From assembly GCF_017051705.1 (NCBI RefSeq), contig NZ_JAFIDJ010000003.1:124001-188000 (forward strand): DNA of 64,000 bases, read 5' to 3'. This stretch comes from Algoriphagus lutimaris (GTDB lineage: Bacteria > Bacteroidota > Bacteroidia > Cytophagales > Cyclobacteriaceae). The notes under the pieces are model-generated. The model saw only the letters and a program-made list of their open reading frames with translations, was not told the origin of the DNA and searched no databases. Shown in pieces: positions 28,451 through 37,061 of the stretch. Every line of letters begins with the position of its first letter. Position 1 is the first letter of the stretch. The position numbers and the translations under genes were made by a program.

Positions 28451-31400
28451 TTACGCTTCGTTTTTGTCTTTATTTCTGATTTTGGTAAAGTACCAAACGT
28501 TTGGACTCACGTTGATCTCTTCCAATACGTGGTATGCTCTTTCCTCATTTACTTCTTTCAAAGCAGAAGTATTGTTCTCTTTGATTTTCAACAACTGAGA
28601 AACTTTAGAGTTAGCATCATTCATATCACCAAACACAAGGGCGTCAGTAGGACAAGCGACTGCACAAGCCACATTGATTTCTCCATCCTGAACTTTACGC
28701 TTCTCACGTTTAGCAGCTAGTTTACCAGCCTGAATTCTTTGCACACACATTGAGCATTTTTCCATTACACCACGTGCTCTTACAGTTACATCTGGATTCA
28801 AGACCATTTTACCCAAATCATCGTTTTGTGCAACGTTTACACCTGCGAAATCTTTGTTGTCATGGTATTTGAACCAGTTGAATCGACGTACTTTATAAGG
28901 ACAGTTATTTGCACAATATCTTGTACCAATACATCTGTTGTAAGTCATTTGGTTAAGACCCTCTGAAGAGTGAGTCGTAGCAGCAACAGGACAAACTGTC
29001 TCACATGGAGCGTTGTTACATTGCTGACACATCATTGGTTGGAATGTCACCTCTGGATTCTCAGAAGCTACTTCCATACCTCTCAAATCATCTGCAGGAG
29101 CATCAGAAGAATAATAGCGATCAATTCTGATCCAAGCCATTTCTCTTCTGTTCAATACTTCTTGCTTTCCTACTACTGCCACGTTGTTTTCAACCTGGCA
29201 AGCAACAGAACATGCTGAACATCCAATACAAGAGTTCATGTCAATTGCAAGTCCCCAATGATGCTGGGAATATTGGTGACCTGACCAAAGAGAGATTTTG
29301 CTTGGTTTAACAAATTCACCGTCTTTGTATATTTCGGGATGGTATCTACCTGCACTTGCATCAGTTTTATACTCTGCAAGAGTGGCTTCTTGGATCACGT
29401 TCTCACGACCCATGAAGGTCTGGTGAGTTTGTGTTCTAGCAATTCTATATGCCTCACCAGTAGCGGCTACTTCTACACCCGCTGTAATATCAAAGTTCAC
29501 AAATCCTTTAGATGTATCCGCCAATTCATAAGCGTTCACACCCACACCATTTGCAACCCGACCAGCCTTCGTTCTACCATAACCTACAGCAAGTCCAAAA
29601 GTACCTTCTGCTTGACCTGGTTGAACCAAAATAGGAACTAGTAAAGATTTTCCATTCACTGTAATGGAAGCTTTTGAAGTTTCACCTTCAATCATGGTCA
29701 CTCCATTTTCAGAAGCCCATTTTTGAGAAACTGTCAAATAGTTATCCCAAGTAGCTTTGGTGATTGGATCGGACATTTCCTGAAGCCAAGGCACATTTGC
29801 AAATGCACCACTACCGATACCTACTTTGGTATACAATACCAATTCAGCACCAGTATTAGAAGCGGAGTAGGCTTTTGCTACACTTGCAGCAGCAGCACTT
29901 ACATCTCCAATAGGAGCCAAAGCCTCAGTAGCCGCAGGTGTAATTGCAAAAACACCATTATATAAAGAACGATCCCAGAATTCTTGGAAATCAGTTCCAG
30001 TTTCAACTTGAGTGAAAATCTCAGATTCCCAGTTAAGCTGAAGGAATTCATAAAAATTGGAAGTGGATCCAGACCAGGTTAAGAATGAATCCTGCGCTTG
30101 TCTAGTATCAAAAAGAGGAGAGATGGTCGGCTGGCCCAAAGAATAATGACCTTTCTTAGGCTCGAAGTCATTCCAGGATTCCAAGAAATGGTGATCTGGA
30201 GCAACCATTTGTACCAAAGAAGCGGTCTCATCCATCGTTCCGTTAGTGGAGATACTCACTTTGGCTTTTGCGATACCTTCAGCGATCTCAGCACCTCTAG
30301 CGAAGTCATATACCGGATTACAGTTATAGAAAATTACTGCTCCAACTTGTCCAGCTTTCAATTCATTCACAAATTGATTCATGCGGGCATCATCTCCTTT
30401 ACGGAAATGAACTGGCGCATTGAAATCAACTGTAGTTCCATTTGCTCCTAAAAGCTCATTGATGGCATTTACTACAACCTGAACATTAGGATCATTAGAA
30501 CCAGAAACTACCAAACCAGCAGACTTAGCTGCCCAAAGGTCGTTTGCTGCTTTTTCTAAATGTGCTATTTCTACAGCTGGAGCTGAAACAGTAGCTGCAC
30601 CTGCTTTTTTTGCAATGGCATTATACAATGCCAAAACTGCTAATCCACTTTGAGAAGCTTTGATTGGAGTTCTATAATCTGCATTGGCACCAGTTAAAGA
30701 AAGGTTGGATTCAAACTGATAATGCCTGGACATTTCAGGCTTTTCCTTCGAAATCTTTCTGGTCTTGGCATATTGACCTGCAAACTCAATTGGTGAAATC
30801 CAAGTTCCTAAGAAGTCAGCTCCAAAAGAAACGATGGTTTTTGCTTTATCGAATGAGTAAGAAGGAATGACTGCAGTACCATAGTAAGTCTCCGCAGCTT
30901 TTGAAATACCATAATTGGAAATTGGATCGTACTGGATCACTTCAGCCCCACCAAATACTTCAGAGAACTGCTGAAGTGCTTTATTGGTAGTAGGAGAAAG
31001 AATGGTATTTGAAACAATCTTAACAGAACCAGCAGAAGCAAGTTTAGACTTTACTTGAGAGTCAAGTGTTGCCCAGTCAGTTTTCTCACCAGCTATATAA
31101 GGTCCAGTTAGTCTCTGCTTGTCGTATAGCGAAAGGACAGATCCCTCAACGATCGCGTTGACCTTACCTTTATTAATAGGAGAAAGTTCGTTTCCATCGA
31201 TTTTAATAGGACGACCTTCTCTTGTTTTTACAACTATTGACGCATAATCACCTCCTGAAGAGAAGGTTGATGCGTAATAATTAGGGATAGACGGATTGAT
31301 ATCAACCGGCTTGTTAACATAAGGGATCGCCTTTCTTACCGGAGCCTCGCAAGCTGCCAAAGATGCAGCTGCTAAGCTAAATCCCATCAACTTGAGAAAA

Positions 31401-31537
31401 TCTCTTCTGGAGGCACTACCGTCTTCATTCAAAGAAGATGGAAGTTCTGCGAACTCCTTATCGGCATGCTTTACAAACTCCGGATCGTTGCTAAGTTGCT
31501 CTAGCCCTTTCCAGTAGGTTTTTTTATTTTCCTTCAT
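28451..31537 (-). CDS. actB: alternative complex III subunit ActB, fused molybdopterin-like and iron-sulfur protein
   Basis: A 1028-residue fusion. The N-terminus carries a Tat-like signal, SRRDFLKLMGFSLAAASLAAC, with a lipobox-like end (residues about 42-63), set unusually far in, as in TAT-variant ActB proteins. Residues about 80-740 resemble the molybdopterin oxidoreductase fold, but ActB is known to lack the molybdenum cofactor. Residues about 770-990 are a four-cluster ferredoxin domain with CIGCSACSVACQ, CQQCNNAPCETVCP, CIGTRYCANNCP, and CSMCVQR with CAVACP. It passes electrons from quinol oxidation to the c hemes. It sits 39 bp after actA. Confidence 0.96.
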   Translation of the reverse strand: MKENKKTYWKGLEQLSNDPEFVKHADKEFAELPSSLNEDGSASRRDFLKLMGFSLAAASLAACEAPVRKAIPYVNKPVDINPSIPNYYASTFSSGGDYASIVVKTREGRPIKIDGNELSPINKGKVNAIVEGSVLSLYDKQRLTGPYIAGEKTDWATLDSQVKSKLASAGSVKIVSNTILSPTTNKALQQFSEVFGGAEVIQYDPISNYGISKAAETYYGTAVIPSYSFDKAKTIVSFGADFLGTWISPIEFAGQYAKTRKISKEKPEMSRHYQFESNLSLTGANADYRTPIKASQSGLAVLALYNAIAKKAGAATVSAPAVEIAHLEKAANDLWAAKSAGLVVSGSNDPNVQVVVNAINELLGANGTTVDFNAPVHFRKGDDARMNQFVNELKAGQVGAVIFYNCNPVYDFARGAEIAEGIAKAKVSISTNGTMDETASLVQMVAPDHHFLESWNDFEPKKGHYSLGQPTISPLFDTRQAQDSFLTWSGSTSNFYEFLQLNWESEIFTQVETGTDFQEFWDRSLYNGVFAITPAATEALAPIGDVSAAAASVAKAYSASNTGAELVLYTKVGIGSGAFANVPWLQEMSDPITKATWDNYLTVSQKWASENGVTMIEGETSKASITVNGKSLLVPILVQPGQAEGTFGLAVGYGRTKAGRVANGVGVNAYELADTSKGFVNFDITAGVEVAATGEAYRIARTQTHQTFMGRENVIQEATLAEYKTDASAGRYHPEIYKDGEFVKPSKISLWSGHQYSQHHWGLAIDMNSCIGCSACSVACQVENNVAVVGKQEVLNRREMAWIRIDRYYSSDAPADDLRGMEVASENPEVTFQPMMCQQCNNAPCETVCPVAATTHSSEGLNQMTYNRCIGTRYCANNCPYKVRRFNWFKYHDNKDFAGVNVAQNDDLGKMVLNPDVTVRARGVMEKCSMCVQRIQAGKLAAKREKRKVQDGEINVACAVACPTDALVFGDMNDANSKVSQLLKIKENNTSALKEVNEERAYHVLEEINVSPNVWYFTKIRNKDKNEA

Positions 31538-31576
31538 TTTATGATCTAGGAATGAATTTGCAAAAAGGATAATGAA

Positions 31577-32839
31577 TTAATAGTGGCACTTAGCACATTC
31601 AAGCCCACCGATGTCTTTCACCTTTAGGGCATCTTTTGAATCCACATGAATCTGTACCAACTTATCATAATAGGCATTGCCTTCAGTAGCAATTTCGGTT
31701 TGTCTGTGACAATCAATACACCAGCCCATAGTCAAAGCACTATGCTGACCTACCACTTCCATTTCCTGAATAGGGCCGTGGCAAGTTTGACACTCAATTC
31801 CACCCACTTTCACGTGCTGAGAGTGGTTGAAGTAAGCTAAATCCGGAAGGTTGTGAACACGCACCCATTCAATAGGAGTATTGTTGTCCACAGCATCATA
31901 GATTTTCTGAATTTCTGGAGAAACACCTTCTTTACCCTGTACATTCTGCACGTGCGTATGACAGTTCATACAGATATTAGGAGAAGGAATGTTCGCTGAT
32001 CTACCAATCTCAACCCCAGTATGGCAATACTGACATTCGATTTCTAAGGTACCAGCGTGTAATTTATGAGAATAAGCTATCGGCTGGGTTGGAGCGTAAC
32101 CTTGCTGAACACCAACTGAATAAAGTCCGTCAATGGCTGTTTTAGCAACTACCGCTACTACCAAGGCAGTAACAATGATGATAAAACCGTCACTTTTAAA
32201 TACTTTACCTAAGTTGAATTTCTGAGTAACAAACTCTTTATCATCCTCATCTAGCTCCTGCTTATTTAAGTACTTGGTTAAAACAGAGATAATCAATCCC
32301 AATACTACCAAGATCAATAACAATACAACTACCAAAACAGCAAGAATCACTGTCAGGTACTCACTTGGTATCCCCCCTCCTGCAGCGGAAGCACCTTCAG
32401 CACCACCTTCTACAGCTGCAGCTGCAGCCGGATCTACCTTGTCACCAAATTCGATGTAGGACAGTAAATTATTTAAATCATCATCTGATAAAAATTCATG
32501 CGCCGGCATCGCAGTATTATTGTACTCCTTGTAGAGATCATTTGCGGTTTTATCCCCAGATGCGATTAATGCCTGTGAATTTTTAATGAAAGATTTGATC
32601 CAAGGAATTTCTCTTCTATCAGAAACACCTCTCAATGCGGGACCAACTAATTTTTGATCTAATTTGTGGCATGTTTTACAATTTGCATTGAATACAGCCT
32701 TACCTGCTGCTACTGCTTCATCGCTACTATCAACTGCAGGATCCGCGGCAAAAGCCTGAATTCCTATCAGCATGAAAAACAGCACTGCCAGTGTGTGGAA
32801 ATTCCATCGAACCCCTACTAACGAGCGTTTGGATAACAT
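31577..32839 (-). CDS. actA: alternative complex III subunit ActA with an extra N-terminal cytochrome c domain
   Basis: A 420-residue multiheme protein. A signal peptide (FHTLAVLFFMLIGIQAFA) is followed by a monoheme class I cytochrome c domain (CKTCH at about residue 53 and TAMPAHEF as likely distal Met). A membrane helix (about 160-185) and a second anchor (about 222-240) come next, then the five-heme ActA domain with CQYCH, CMNCH, CQTCH, CIDCH and CAKCH. That is six c hemes in total. The ATG at 32839 is chosen because a perfect promoter overlaps the codons upstream, so the longer frame starting at 32917 would not be transcribed. It is the first gene of the act-cox operon. Confidence 0.93.
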   Translation of the reverse strand: MLSKRSLVGVRWNFHTLAVLFFMLIGIQAFAADPAVDSSDEAVAAGKAVFNANCKTCHKLDQKLVGPALRGVSDRREIPWIKSFIKNSQALIASGDKTANDLYKEYNNTAMPAHEFLSDDDLNNLLSYIEFGDKVDPAAAAAVEGGAEGASAAGGGIPSEYLTVILAVLVVVLLLILVVLGLIISVLTKYLNKQELDEDDKEFVTQKFNLGKVFKSDGFIIIVTALVVAVVAKTAIDGLYSVGVQQGYAPTQPIAYSHKLHAGTLEIECQYCHTGVEIGRSANIPSPNICMNCHTHVQNVQGKEGVSPEIQKIYDAVDNNTPIEWVRVHNLPDLAYFNHSQHVKVGGIECQTCHGPIQEMEVVGQHSALTMGWCIDCHRQTEIATEGNAYYDKLVQIHVDSKDALKVKDIGGLECAKCHY

Positions 32840-32883
32840 ATTATAGCTAATTAAATAGTTTATGCGGTTTTCAATAACCCTTG

Positions 32884-32913
32884 CAAAGGTACTACCCGGG
32901 CTCAATTTTTCAA
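32884..32913 (-). promoter_or_regulatory. promoter of the act-cox respiratory operon
   Basis: Read on the minus strand, TTG (32913-32911), a 19-nt spacer and TACCTTTG (32891-32884) match the Bacteroidota primary-sigma consensus exactly. Transcription should begin near 32877, about 40 nt before the actA start codon at 32839. Confidence 0.85.
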
Positions 32914-33156
32914 ACAAGAATTCAATTCAAATAACCGGGGGAACTAAGGGCTAAAACCCAGTTTACCTGACTGATTTTCAATATTTTACATCACTTTTTA
33001 TTGAAGTTATTTTATTTAGAATCGTTATAAATAAGTTAGAAATAAATTCTGGATAGAACTTAAAAATAATTCGTCGTTACTAGATTTTTTTTAAGGTGTA
33101 AATCAATACTTTGAGGAATACCTTACCTTAAATCCAGAAAATAAATGAAGTCTCTA
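32914..33156. other. AT-rich intergenic region
   Basis: This stretch between the actA promoter and the tRNA-Cys promoter holds no open frame, hairpin or repeat that I can support. It could hold regulator sites for the respiratory operon, but no palindrome stands out. Confidence 0.5.
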
Positions 33157-33186
33157 TTGCATCGAGAAAGATAATCTCTAAATTTG
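33157..33186 (+). promoter_or_regulatory. promoter of tRNA-Cys
   Basis: TTG (33157-33159), a 19-nt spacer and TAAATTTG (33179-33186) match the Bacteroidota consensus exactly. The tRNA begins 18 nt after the -7 box. Confidence 0.85.
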
Positions 33187-33203
33187 CATTCCATTTCATA
33201 AAT

Positions 33204-33277
33204 GGTCGCGTGGCCGAGCGGCTAGGCAGAGGTCTGCAAAACCTTGTACAGCGGTTCGAATCCGCTCGCGACCTCCA
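33204..33277 (+). tRNA. tRNA-Cys (GCA)
   Basis: The acceptor stem GGTCGCG pairs with CGCGACC, the discriminator is T (usual for tRNA-Cys), and CCA is encoded. The anticodon loop CTGCAAA gives anticodon GCA, closed by GAGGT/ACCTT. The T-loop is TTCGAAT. It is a single tRNA gene with its own promoter and terminator. Confidence 0.97.
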
Positions 33278-33279
33278 CA

Positions 33280-33307
33280 AAAAGCATTCGCGTTTGCGAA
33301 TGCTTTT
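33280..33307 (+). terminator. terminator of tRNA-Cys
   Basis: A perfect 12-bp stem (AAAAGCATTCGC / GCGAATGCTTTT) with a GTTT loop and a T-run lies 3 nt after the tRNA. Confidence 0.9.
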
Positions 33308-33402
33308 TTATTTTAAAACAGTTTTCAAAACTAGGCTGCCTTAAATTAAAAACCCTTTGAAATTTTAAAATCCCAAAGGTTTTGGAAAGAATTAGGTATA
33401 TC

Positions 33403-33960
33403 TTAAAACCGATAAGCTATCCCAAACTAAAGTCCGAATTCCTCCGGCAAATACTTGTTATTCCTTTCTTCAAAAGGAATAATATTGCCCCGCTTATAAC
33501 GAGGGGAAACTGAAAACACCATCTTATTTGTCGTATACTTAGCCCCCGCTCCTCCACATACCTTACCCCGCTTTGATATGTGAAATTATGGTTATGAGAG
33601 GCCTGGAAACCTAATAAAGGGACCTCTGCCGCAAATGGGAATTTCAAAAATGTATACGCTACTTAAACTGGAGTCGTAAATATTTCAAAATCCACATTAT
33701 GAACGGAGGATGAATTATTCTCCATTTCACAGTTAGGATAAGGAGCAGGCTTATAACCTACCTGGACTAAGGTATAATTCACATTCGTTAGGCCTAATTT
33801 TTGATCCTAAACCCTTTGAAAATACCCACCCAAATTCAGATAGGTTTTCCATGCTCACCAAACTCGATCCTGCAAGAAATACTTTGCTAACTGAGTACCA
33901 GAAATCCAAAACTAACATTTGAGCTCTATTCAAGATTGAGTCCAAACAGAATTAAAACAA
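33403..33960 (-). pseudogene. decayed outer-membrane beta-barrel protein gene
   Basis: No single frame is open, but protein-like stretches follow one another across frames on the minus strand. About 33945-33800 reads as one frame (with FLAGSSLVSMENLSEFGW). The next frame reads KLGLTNVNYTLVQVGYKP, meets an in-frame TAA at 33663, and continues as VAYTFLKFPFAAEVPLLGF. A further shift gives KYTTNKMVFSVSPRYKRG and LPEEFGL, a TAG at 33427, then FGIAYRF and a final TAA at 33403. A terminal Phe after alternating aromatic residues is the usual end of a beta-barrel. At least two frameshifts and two internal stops make it a broken gene. Which barrel family it came from is unclear. Confidence 0.7.
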
Positions 33961-34084
33961 CAAAAAACGAAGAATATAAAAAGTAGGTTTTTTCATAAGA
34001 AAGAAAACTAATTAAAAAGTATAATAGTCGAAACATCAGCCGAATTTATTACGAAACTAAAAATAAAACCCTCCAAAAATATTA

Positions 34085-34119
34085 AAGAAAAAAAACGCCG
34101 ACTTTACAGCCGGCGTTTT
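34085..34119 (-). terminator. terminator of rpsA
   Basis: AAAACGCCG (34092-34100) pairs with CGGCGTTTT (34111-34119). On the minus strand a run of T follows. It lies 30 nt after the rpsA stop codon. Confidence 0.85.
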
Positions 34120-34148
34120 CAATATGAATAAGTTAAGAAATCAATTTC

Positions 34149-35924
34149 TTACTTTTTCCCACCTTCCATTTGCTCTTTCAATTGAGTCAAAGCATCCAAG
34201 TCACCTAGGGTAGACTTCTCAGCAGGAGCGGAAGAAGAAGAAGAAGATGAAGAAGTTTCAGATTTTTTCTTCGCCTCTTTCTTAGCTGGCTTTGCCTCTT
34301 CTTTGAATGTAGCAGTATGAGAAAGAACGATTCTCTTATCGTCTTTAGAGAATTCAGTCACTTTGAAGTCTTCAGAGTCACCTGCTTCTACAGAAGAGCC
34401 ATCTGCTTTCTCCAAGTTTTTGATGGTCGCGAAACCTTCTAAACCGTAAGGAAGCTCAAGAACAGCACCTTTATCATTCTTTGAAACTACAGTACACTTG
34501 TGAACAGATCCTACTGGGAACACATTCTCGAAAGTATCCCATGGATTCTCTTCCAATTGCTTATGACCTAGGGCCAATCTTCTGTTATCAACATCAAGTT
34601 CAAGAACAGCTACTTCTAGCTCATCTCCTACTTTAACGAATTCAGATGGATGCTTGATTTTCTTAGTCCAAGAGAGATCAGATACGTGAACCAAACCATC
34701 GATACCTTCTTCCATTTCAAGGAATAGACCGAAGTTAGTCAAGTTTCTAACTACACCAGTGTGCTTAGTACCCACGGCATACTTAGTACCCATATCATTC
34801 TTAGTCCAAGGATCTTCAGTCAATTGCTTGATACCCAAAGACATTTTTCTTTCGTCTTTATCCAAAGTCAATACTACTGCATCGATTTCGTCACCAACTT
34901 TTACAAAGTCAGCAGGGTTTCTCAAGTGCTGAGACCAGCTCATTTCAGAAACGTGGATCAATCCTTCTACACCTGGAGCAAGCTCCAAGAATGCACCGTA
35001 ATCAGCCACGTTTACAATCTTTCCTCTTACTTTAGAACCAACTTCAAGGTTAGAAGCCAAAGAATCCCATGGATGAGCAGTCAATTGCTTCATGCCCAAA
35101 GAAATTCTCTTCTTATCATCATCAAAGTCAAGAACCACAATCTGAACTTTCTGATCAAGCTGCAATACTTCCTCTGGATGATTGATACGTCCCCAAGAAA
35201 TGTCTGTAATGTGAAGTAGACCATCTACACCACCCAAATCGATGAATACACCGAAATTGGTCATGTTCTTGATCACACCTTCCAATACTTGTCCTTTTTC
35301 TAGGTTGTTTAGGATTTCCGCCTTTTGCTTCTCTAGATCTTTTTCGATCAATACTTTGTGAGAAACTACAACGTTATCATTAGCGTGGTTGATTTTCACC
35401 ACTTTCACTTCCATCTTCTTACCTACATAGATATCAAAATCTCTGATAGGCTTCACGTCGATTTGAGAACCTGGCAAGAAAGCTTCTACACCGTAGATAT
35501 CTACGATCAAACCACCTTTGGTTCTTCTCTTCACCAAACCTTCGATCACGTTGTCATGCTCAAGCGCATCTTCGATGTCCTGCCATGCACGTACGATCTT
35601 GGCTTTCTTACGGGAAAGGATCAATTGACCCAAAGCATTCTCTTGCTCCTCAATGAATACCTCTACTTCATCACCTGGCTTAATGCCATCTAGATCACGG
35701 AATTCACTTAAAGGAACCAAACCGTCAGATTTGAAGCCAATGTTGATGATCACATCTTTGTCATTCACTCCTACTACTACACCTTTGATCACTTCTTTCT
35801 CAGTGATTTCATTTAGTGTACCAGCATACATTGCTTCCATCTGAGCTTTTTGCTCTTTGGAATAGCCTTCTCCAAAACCTTTGGTTTCGAAGTTGTCCCA
35901 GTTAAAATCTTCTTTATTAGACAT
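34149..35924 (-). CDS. rpsA: 30S ribosomal protein S1
   Basis: A 591-residue protein with six S1 RNA-binding domains at about residues 45-115, 125-195, 212-280, 297-367, 384-452 and 469-530. The repeated core is seen as MTNFGVFIDLGGVDGLLHIT, VADYGAFLELAPGVEGLIHV and LTNFGLFLEMEEGIDGLVHV. A low-complexity tail with a run of eight or nine Ser (about residue 560) and Lys-rich stretches follows. S1 helps mRNA bind the ribosome. In Bacteroidota, where Shine-Dalgarno sites are rare, S1 is expected to be important for initiation. It has its own promoter and terminator. Confidence 0.97.
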   Translation of the reverse strand: MSNKEDFNWDNFETKGFGEGYSKEQKAQMEAMYAGTLNEITEKEVIKGVVVGVNDKDVIINIGFKSDGLVPLSEFRDLDGIKPGDEVEVFIEEQENALGQLILSRKKAKIVRAWQDIEDALEHDNVIEGLVKRRTKGGLIVDIYGVEAFLPGSQIDVKPIRDFDIYVGKKMEVKVVKINHANDNVVVSHKVLIEKDLEKQKAEILNNLEKGQVLEGVIKNMTNFGVFIDLGGVDGLLHITDISWGRINHPEEVLQLDQKVQIVVLDFDDDKKRISLGMKQLTAHPWDSLASNLEVGSKVRGKIVNVADYGAFLELAPGVEGLIHVSEMSWSQHLRNPADFVKVGDEIDAVVLTLDKDERKMSLGIKQLTEDPWTKNDMGTKYAVGTKHTGVVRNLTNFGLFLEMEEGIDGLVHVSDLSWTKKIKHPSEFVKVGDELEVAVLELDVDNRRLALGHKQLEENPWDTFENVFPVGSVHKCTVVSKNDKGAVLELPYGLEGFATIKNLEKADGSSVEAGDSEDFKVTEFSKDDKRIVLSHTATFKEEAKPAKKEAKKKSETSSSSSSSSAPAEKSTLGDLDALTQLKEQMEGGKK

Positions 35925-36037
35925 AATAGTATTGACTCTGAAATCCCATCAGTCCTCGAGTCAGGAGACTAAGGGTTTTTAGTTGTAAATCAATGCTTTA
36001 GATAGTTCTAAAACACCCCGATCACCCGAACGGACTG

Positions 36038-36067
36038 CAAAGGTACGTATTTTCTTTTATTTCGTAA
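36038..36067 (-). promoter_or_regulatory. promoter of rpsA
   Basis: On the minus strand TTA (36067-36065), 19 nt, TACCTTTG (36045-36038) matches the consensus at all but one base of the -33 element. It predicts a leader of roughly 105-110 nt before rpsA, with a small perfect hairpin (TTTAGA/TCTAAA at 35998-36012). Confidence 0.75.
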
Positions 36068-36150
36068 ATGCTTGGTTAAAAAATGAATTATATAAAAGCT
36101 CCTTAATTCATGAGGAATTAGAAAAATAAAATATGGAAGCTTAAATTGAA

Positions 36151-36180
36151 ATAAAAAGCCCCAGAACGCTCCGGGGCTTA
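36151..36180 (-). terminator. orphan terminator-like hairpin
   Basis: AAGCCCC (36156-36162) pairs with GGGGCTT (36173-36179), and the U-run needed for termination lies on the minus strand side only. It is upstream of the rpsA promoter, and no minus-strand gene lies to its right, so what it terminates is unknown. Confidence 0.6.
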
Positions 36181-36200
36181 TGCAAGCAAAGAGTTAAGAT

Positions 36201-36208
36201 TAAATTTG
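36201..36208 (+). promoter_or_regulatory. -7 promoter element of the PlsC-type acyltransferase gene
   Basis: TAAATTTG is an exact -7 match 28 bp before the start codon. The expected TTG is replaced by TTA about 20 nt upstream. Confidence 0.5.
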
Positions 36209-36236
36209 TATTCAAAATTACCAATATTCAGGTAGT

Positions 36237-36956
36237 ATGAAAATCCTTCAAGTAATTTTTACCATTTACTCACTAGTAATCTTTGCTGTTTTAATGCTGG
36301 TTTTCGCTTTGTTTATTATCATTCCCGTGTTAATCAGTGATCGGGCCGGAAACCTATCTTTTTTCTTTATCAGGCTATGGGCAAGGATTTGGTCCGGGCT
36401 TTCGGGATTTAGGTTTGAAATACGTGGGAAGGAGTACATCAACCCCAATCAGCCTTACATCTATATTTTTAATCACCGATCTTTTTTTGATGCTCCAATT
36501 ATTCCCCTTGCAATCCCACAGCAAGTGAGAGCACTTGGAAAAAAAGAACTATCCAAAATCCCTATTTTTGGTTGGGTAGTAGCCAAATTTGCCATATGGG
36601 TAGACCGGGACAATCCTGAATCTCGAAAAGAAAGCATCCCTAAACTTATCAAGTTTCTCCAAAAAGGAATCTCTATTGTGGTAGCTCCCGAAGGCACCAG
36701 GAATAATAGCGAAAATGTATTGTTACCATTTCGAAAAGGGGCATTCAGGCTTTCTATTGAAACGGACATCCCTATTTTACCTTTTGCGATCATCGGTGCA
36801 GACACGATTCACAAAAGAGGGTCTTTTTTATTGAGCCCTGGAAAAGTAAAAGTCTATTTCTCAAAACCGATTTATCCCACTGATCAAAACTCAATAGATG
36901 AATTAACTGAGAAATGCAGAAATAGATTAGAAGCTATTATTCTAAGTCATGAATAA
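36237..36956 (+). CDS. 1-acyl-glycerol-3-phosphate acyltransferase family protein
   Basis: A 239-residue PlsC-type acyltransferase. An N-terminal membrane helix (residues about 6-30) anchors it. The catalytic HX4D is NHRSFFDAP (about residue 80), the acceptor-binding motif is APEGTRNN (about 149-156), and ILPFAIIGAD is the fourth motif. It transfers acyl groups to lysophosphatidic acid or a similar lysolipid in membrane lipid synthesis. It stands alone, convergent with the next gene. Confidence 0.88.
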   Translation: MKILQVIFTIYSLVIFAVLMLVFALFIIIPVLISDRAGNLSFFFIRLWARIWSGLSGFRFEIRGKEYINPNQPYIYIFNHRSFFDAPIIPLAIPQQVRALGKKELSKIPIFGWVVAKFAIWVDRDNPESRKESIPKLIKFLQKGISIVVAPEGTRNNSENVLLPFRKGAFRLSIETDIPILPFAIIGADTIHKRGSFLLSPGKVKVYFSKPIYPTDQNSIDELTEKCRNRLEAIILSHE

Positions 36957-37061
36957 CAAGAATTCCCTTCCAAAGAACTGAAAAAGTGAAAGCTTAGAAA
37001 CCCCTGATTTTAACAATACTAAAAATGATTCCCTAAGCGAGCGAATTTAAAAGAATCTCAC

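Noticed and set aside
32840-32917. N-terminal extension of ActA beginning at 32917
   Set aside because: The stretch overlaps a perfect promoter for the same gene, and the ATG at 32839 gives a clean signal peptide.
34228-34250. GAA/GAT trinucleotide run near the 3' end of rpsA
   Set aside because: It encodes the serine-rich linker of S1 and is a low-complexity coding stretch, not a separate repeat element.
34761-35219. A 152-codon open frame on the plus strand inside rpsA
   Set aside because: It is antisense to the repeated S1 domains, has no recognisable protein pattern, and arises from the codon bias of rpsA.
35925-36031. A riboswitch or S1-binding leader upstream of rpsA
   Set aside because: Only small hairpins are visible and none matches a known leader class; autoregulation by S1 cannot be supported from one sequence.
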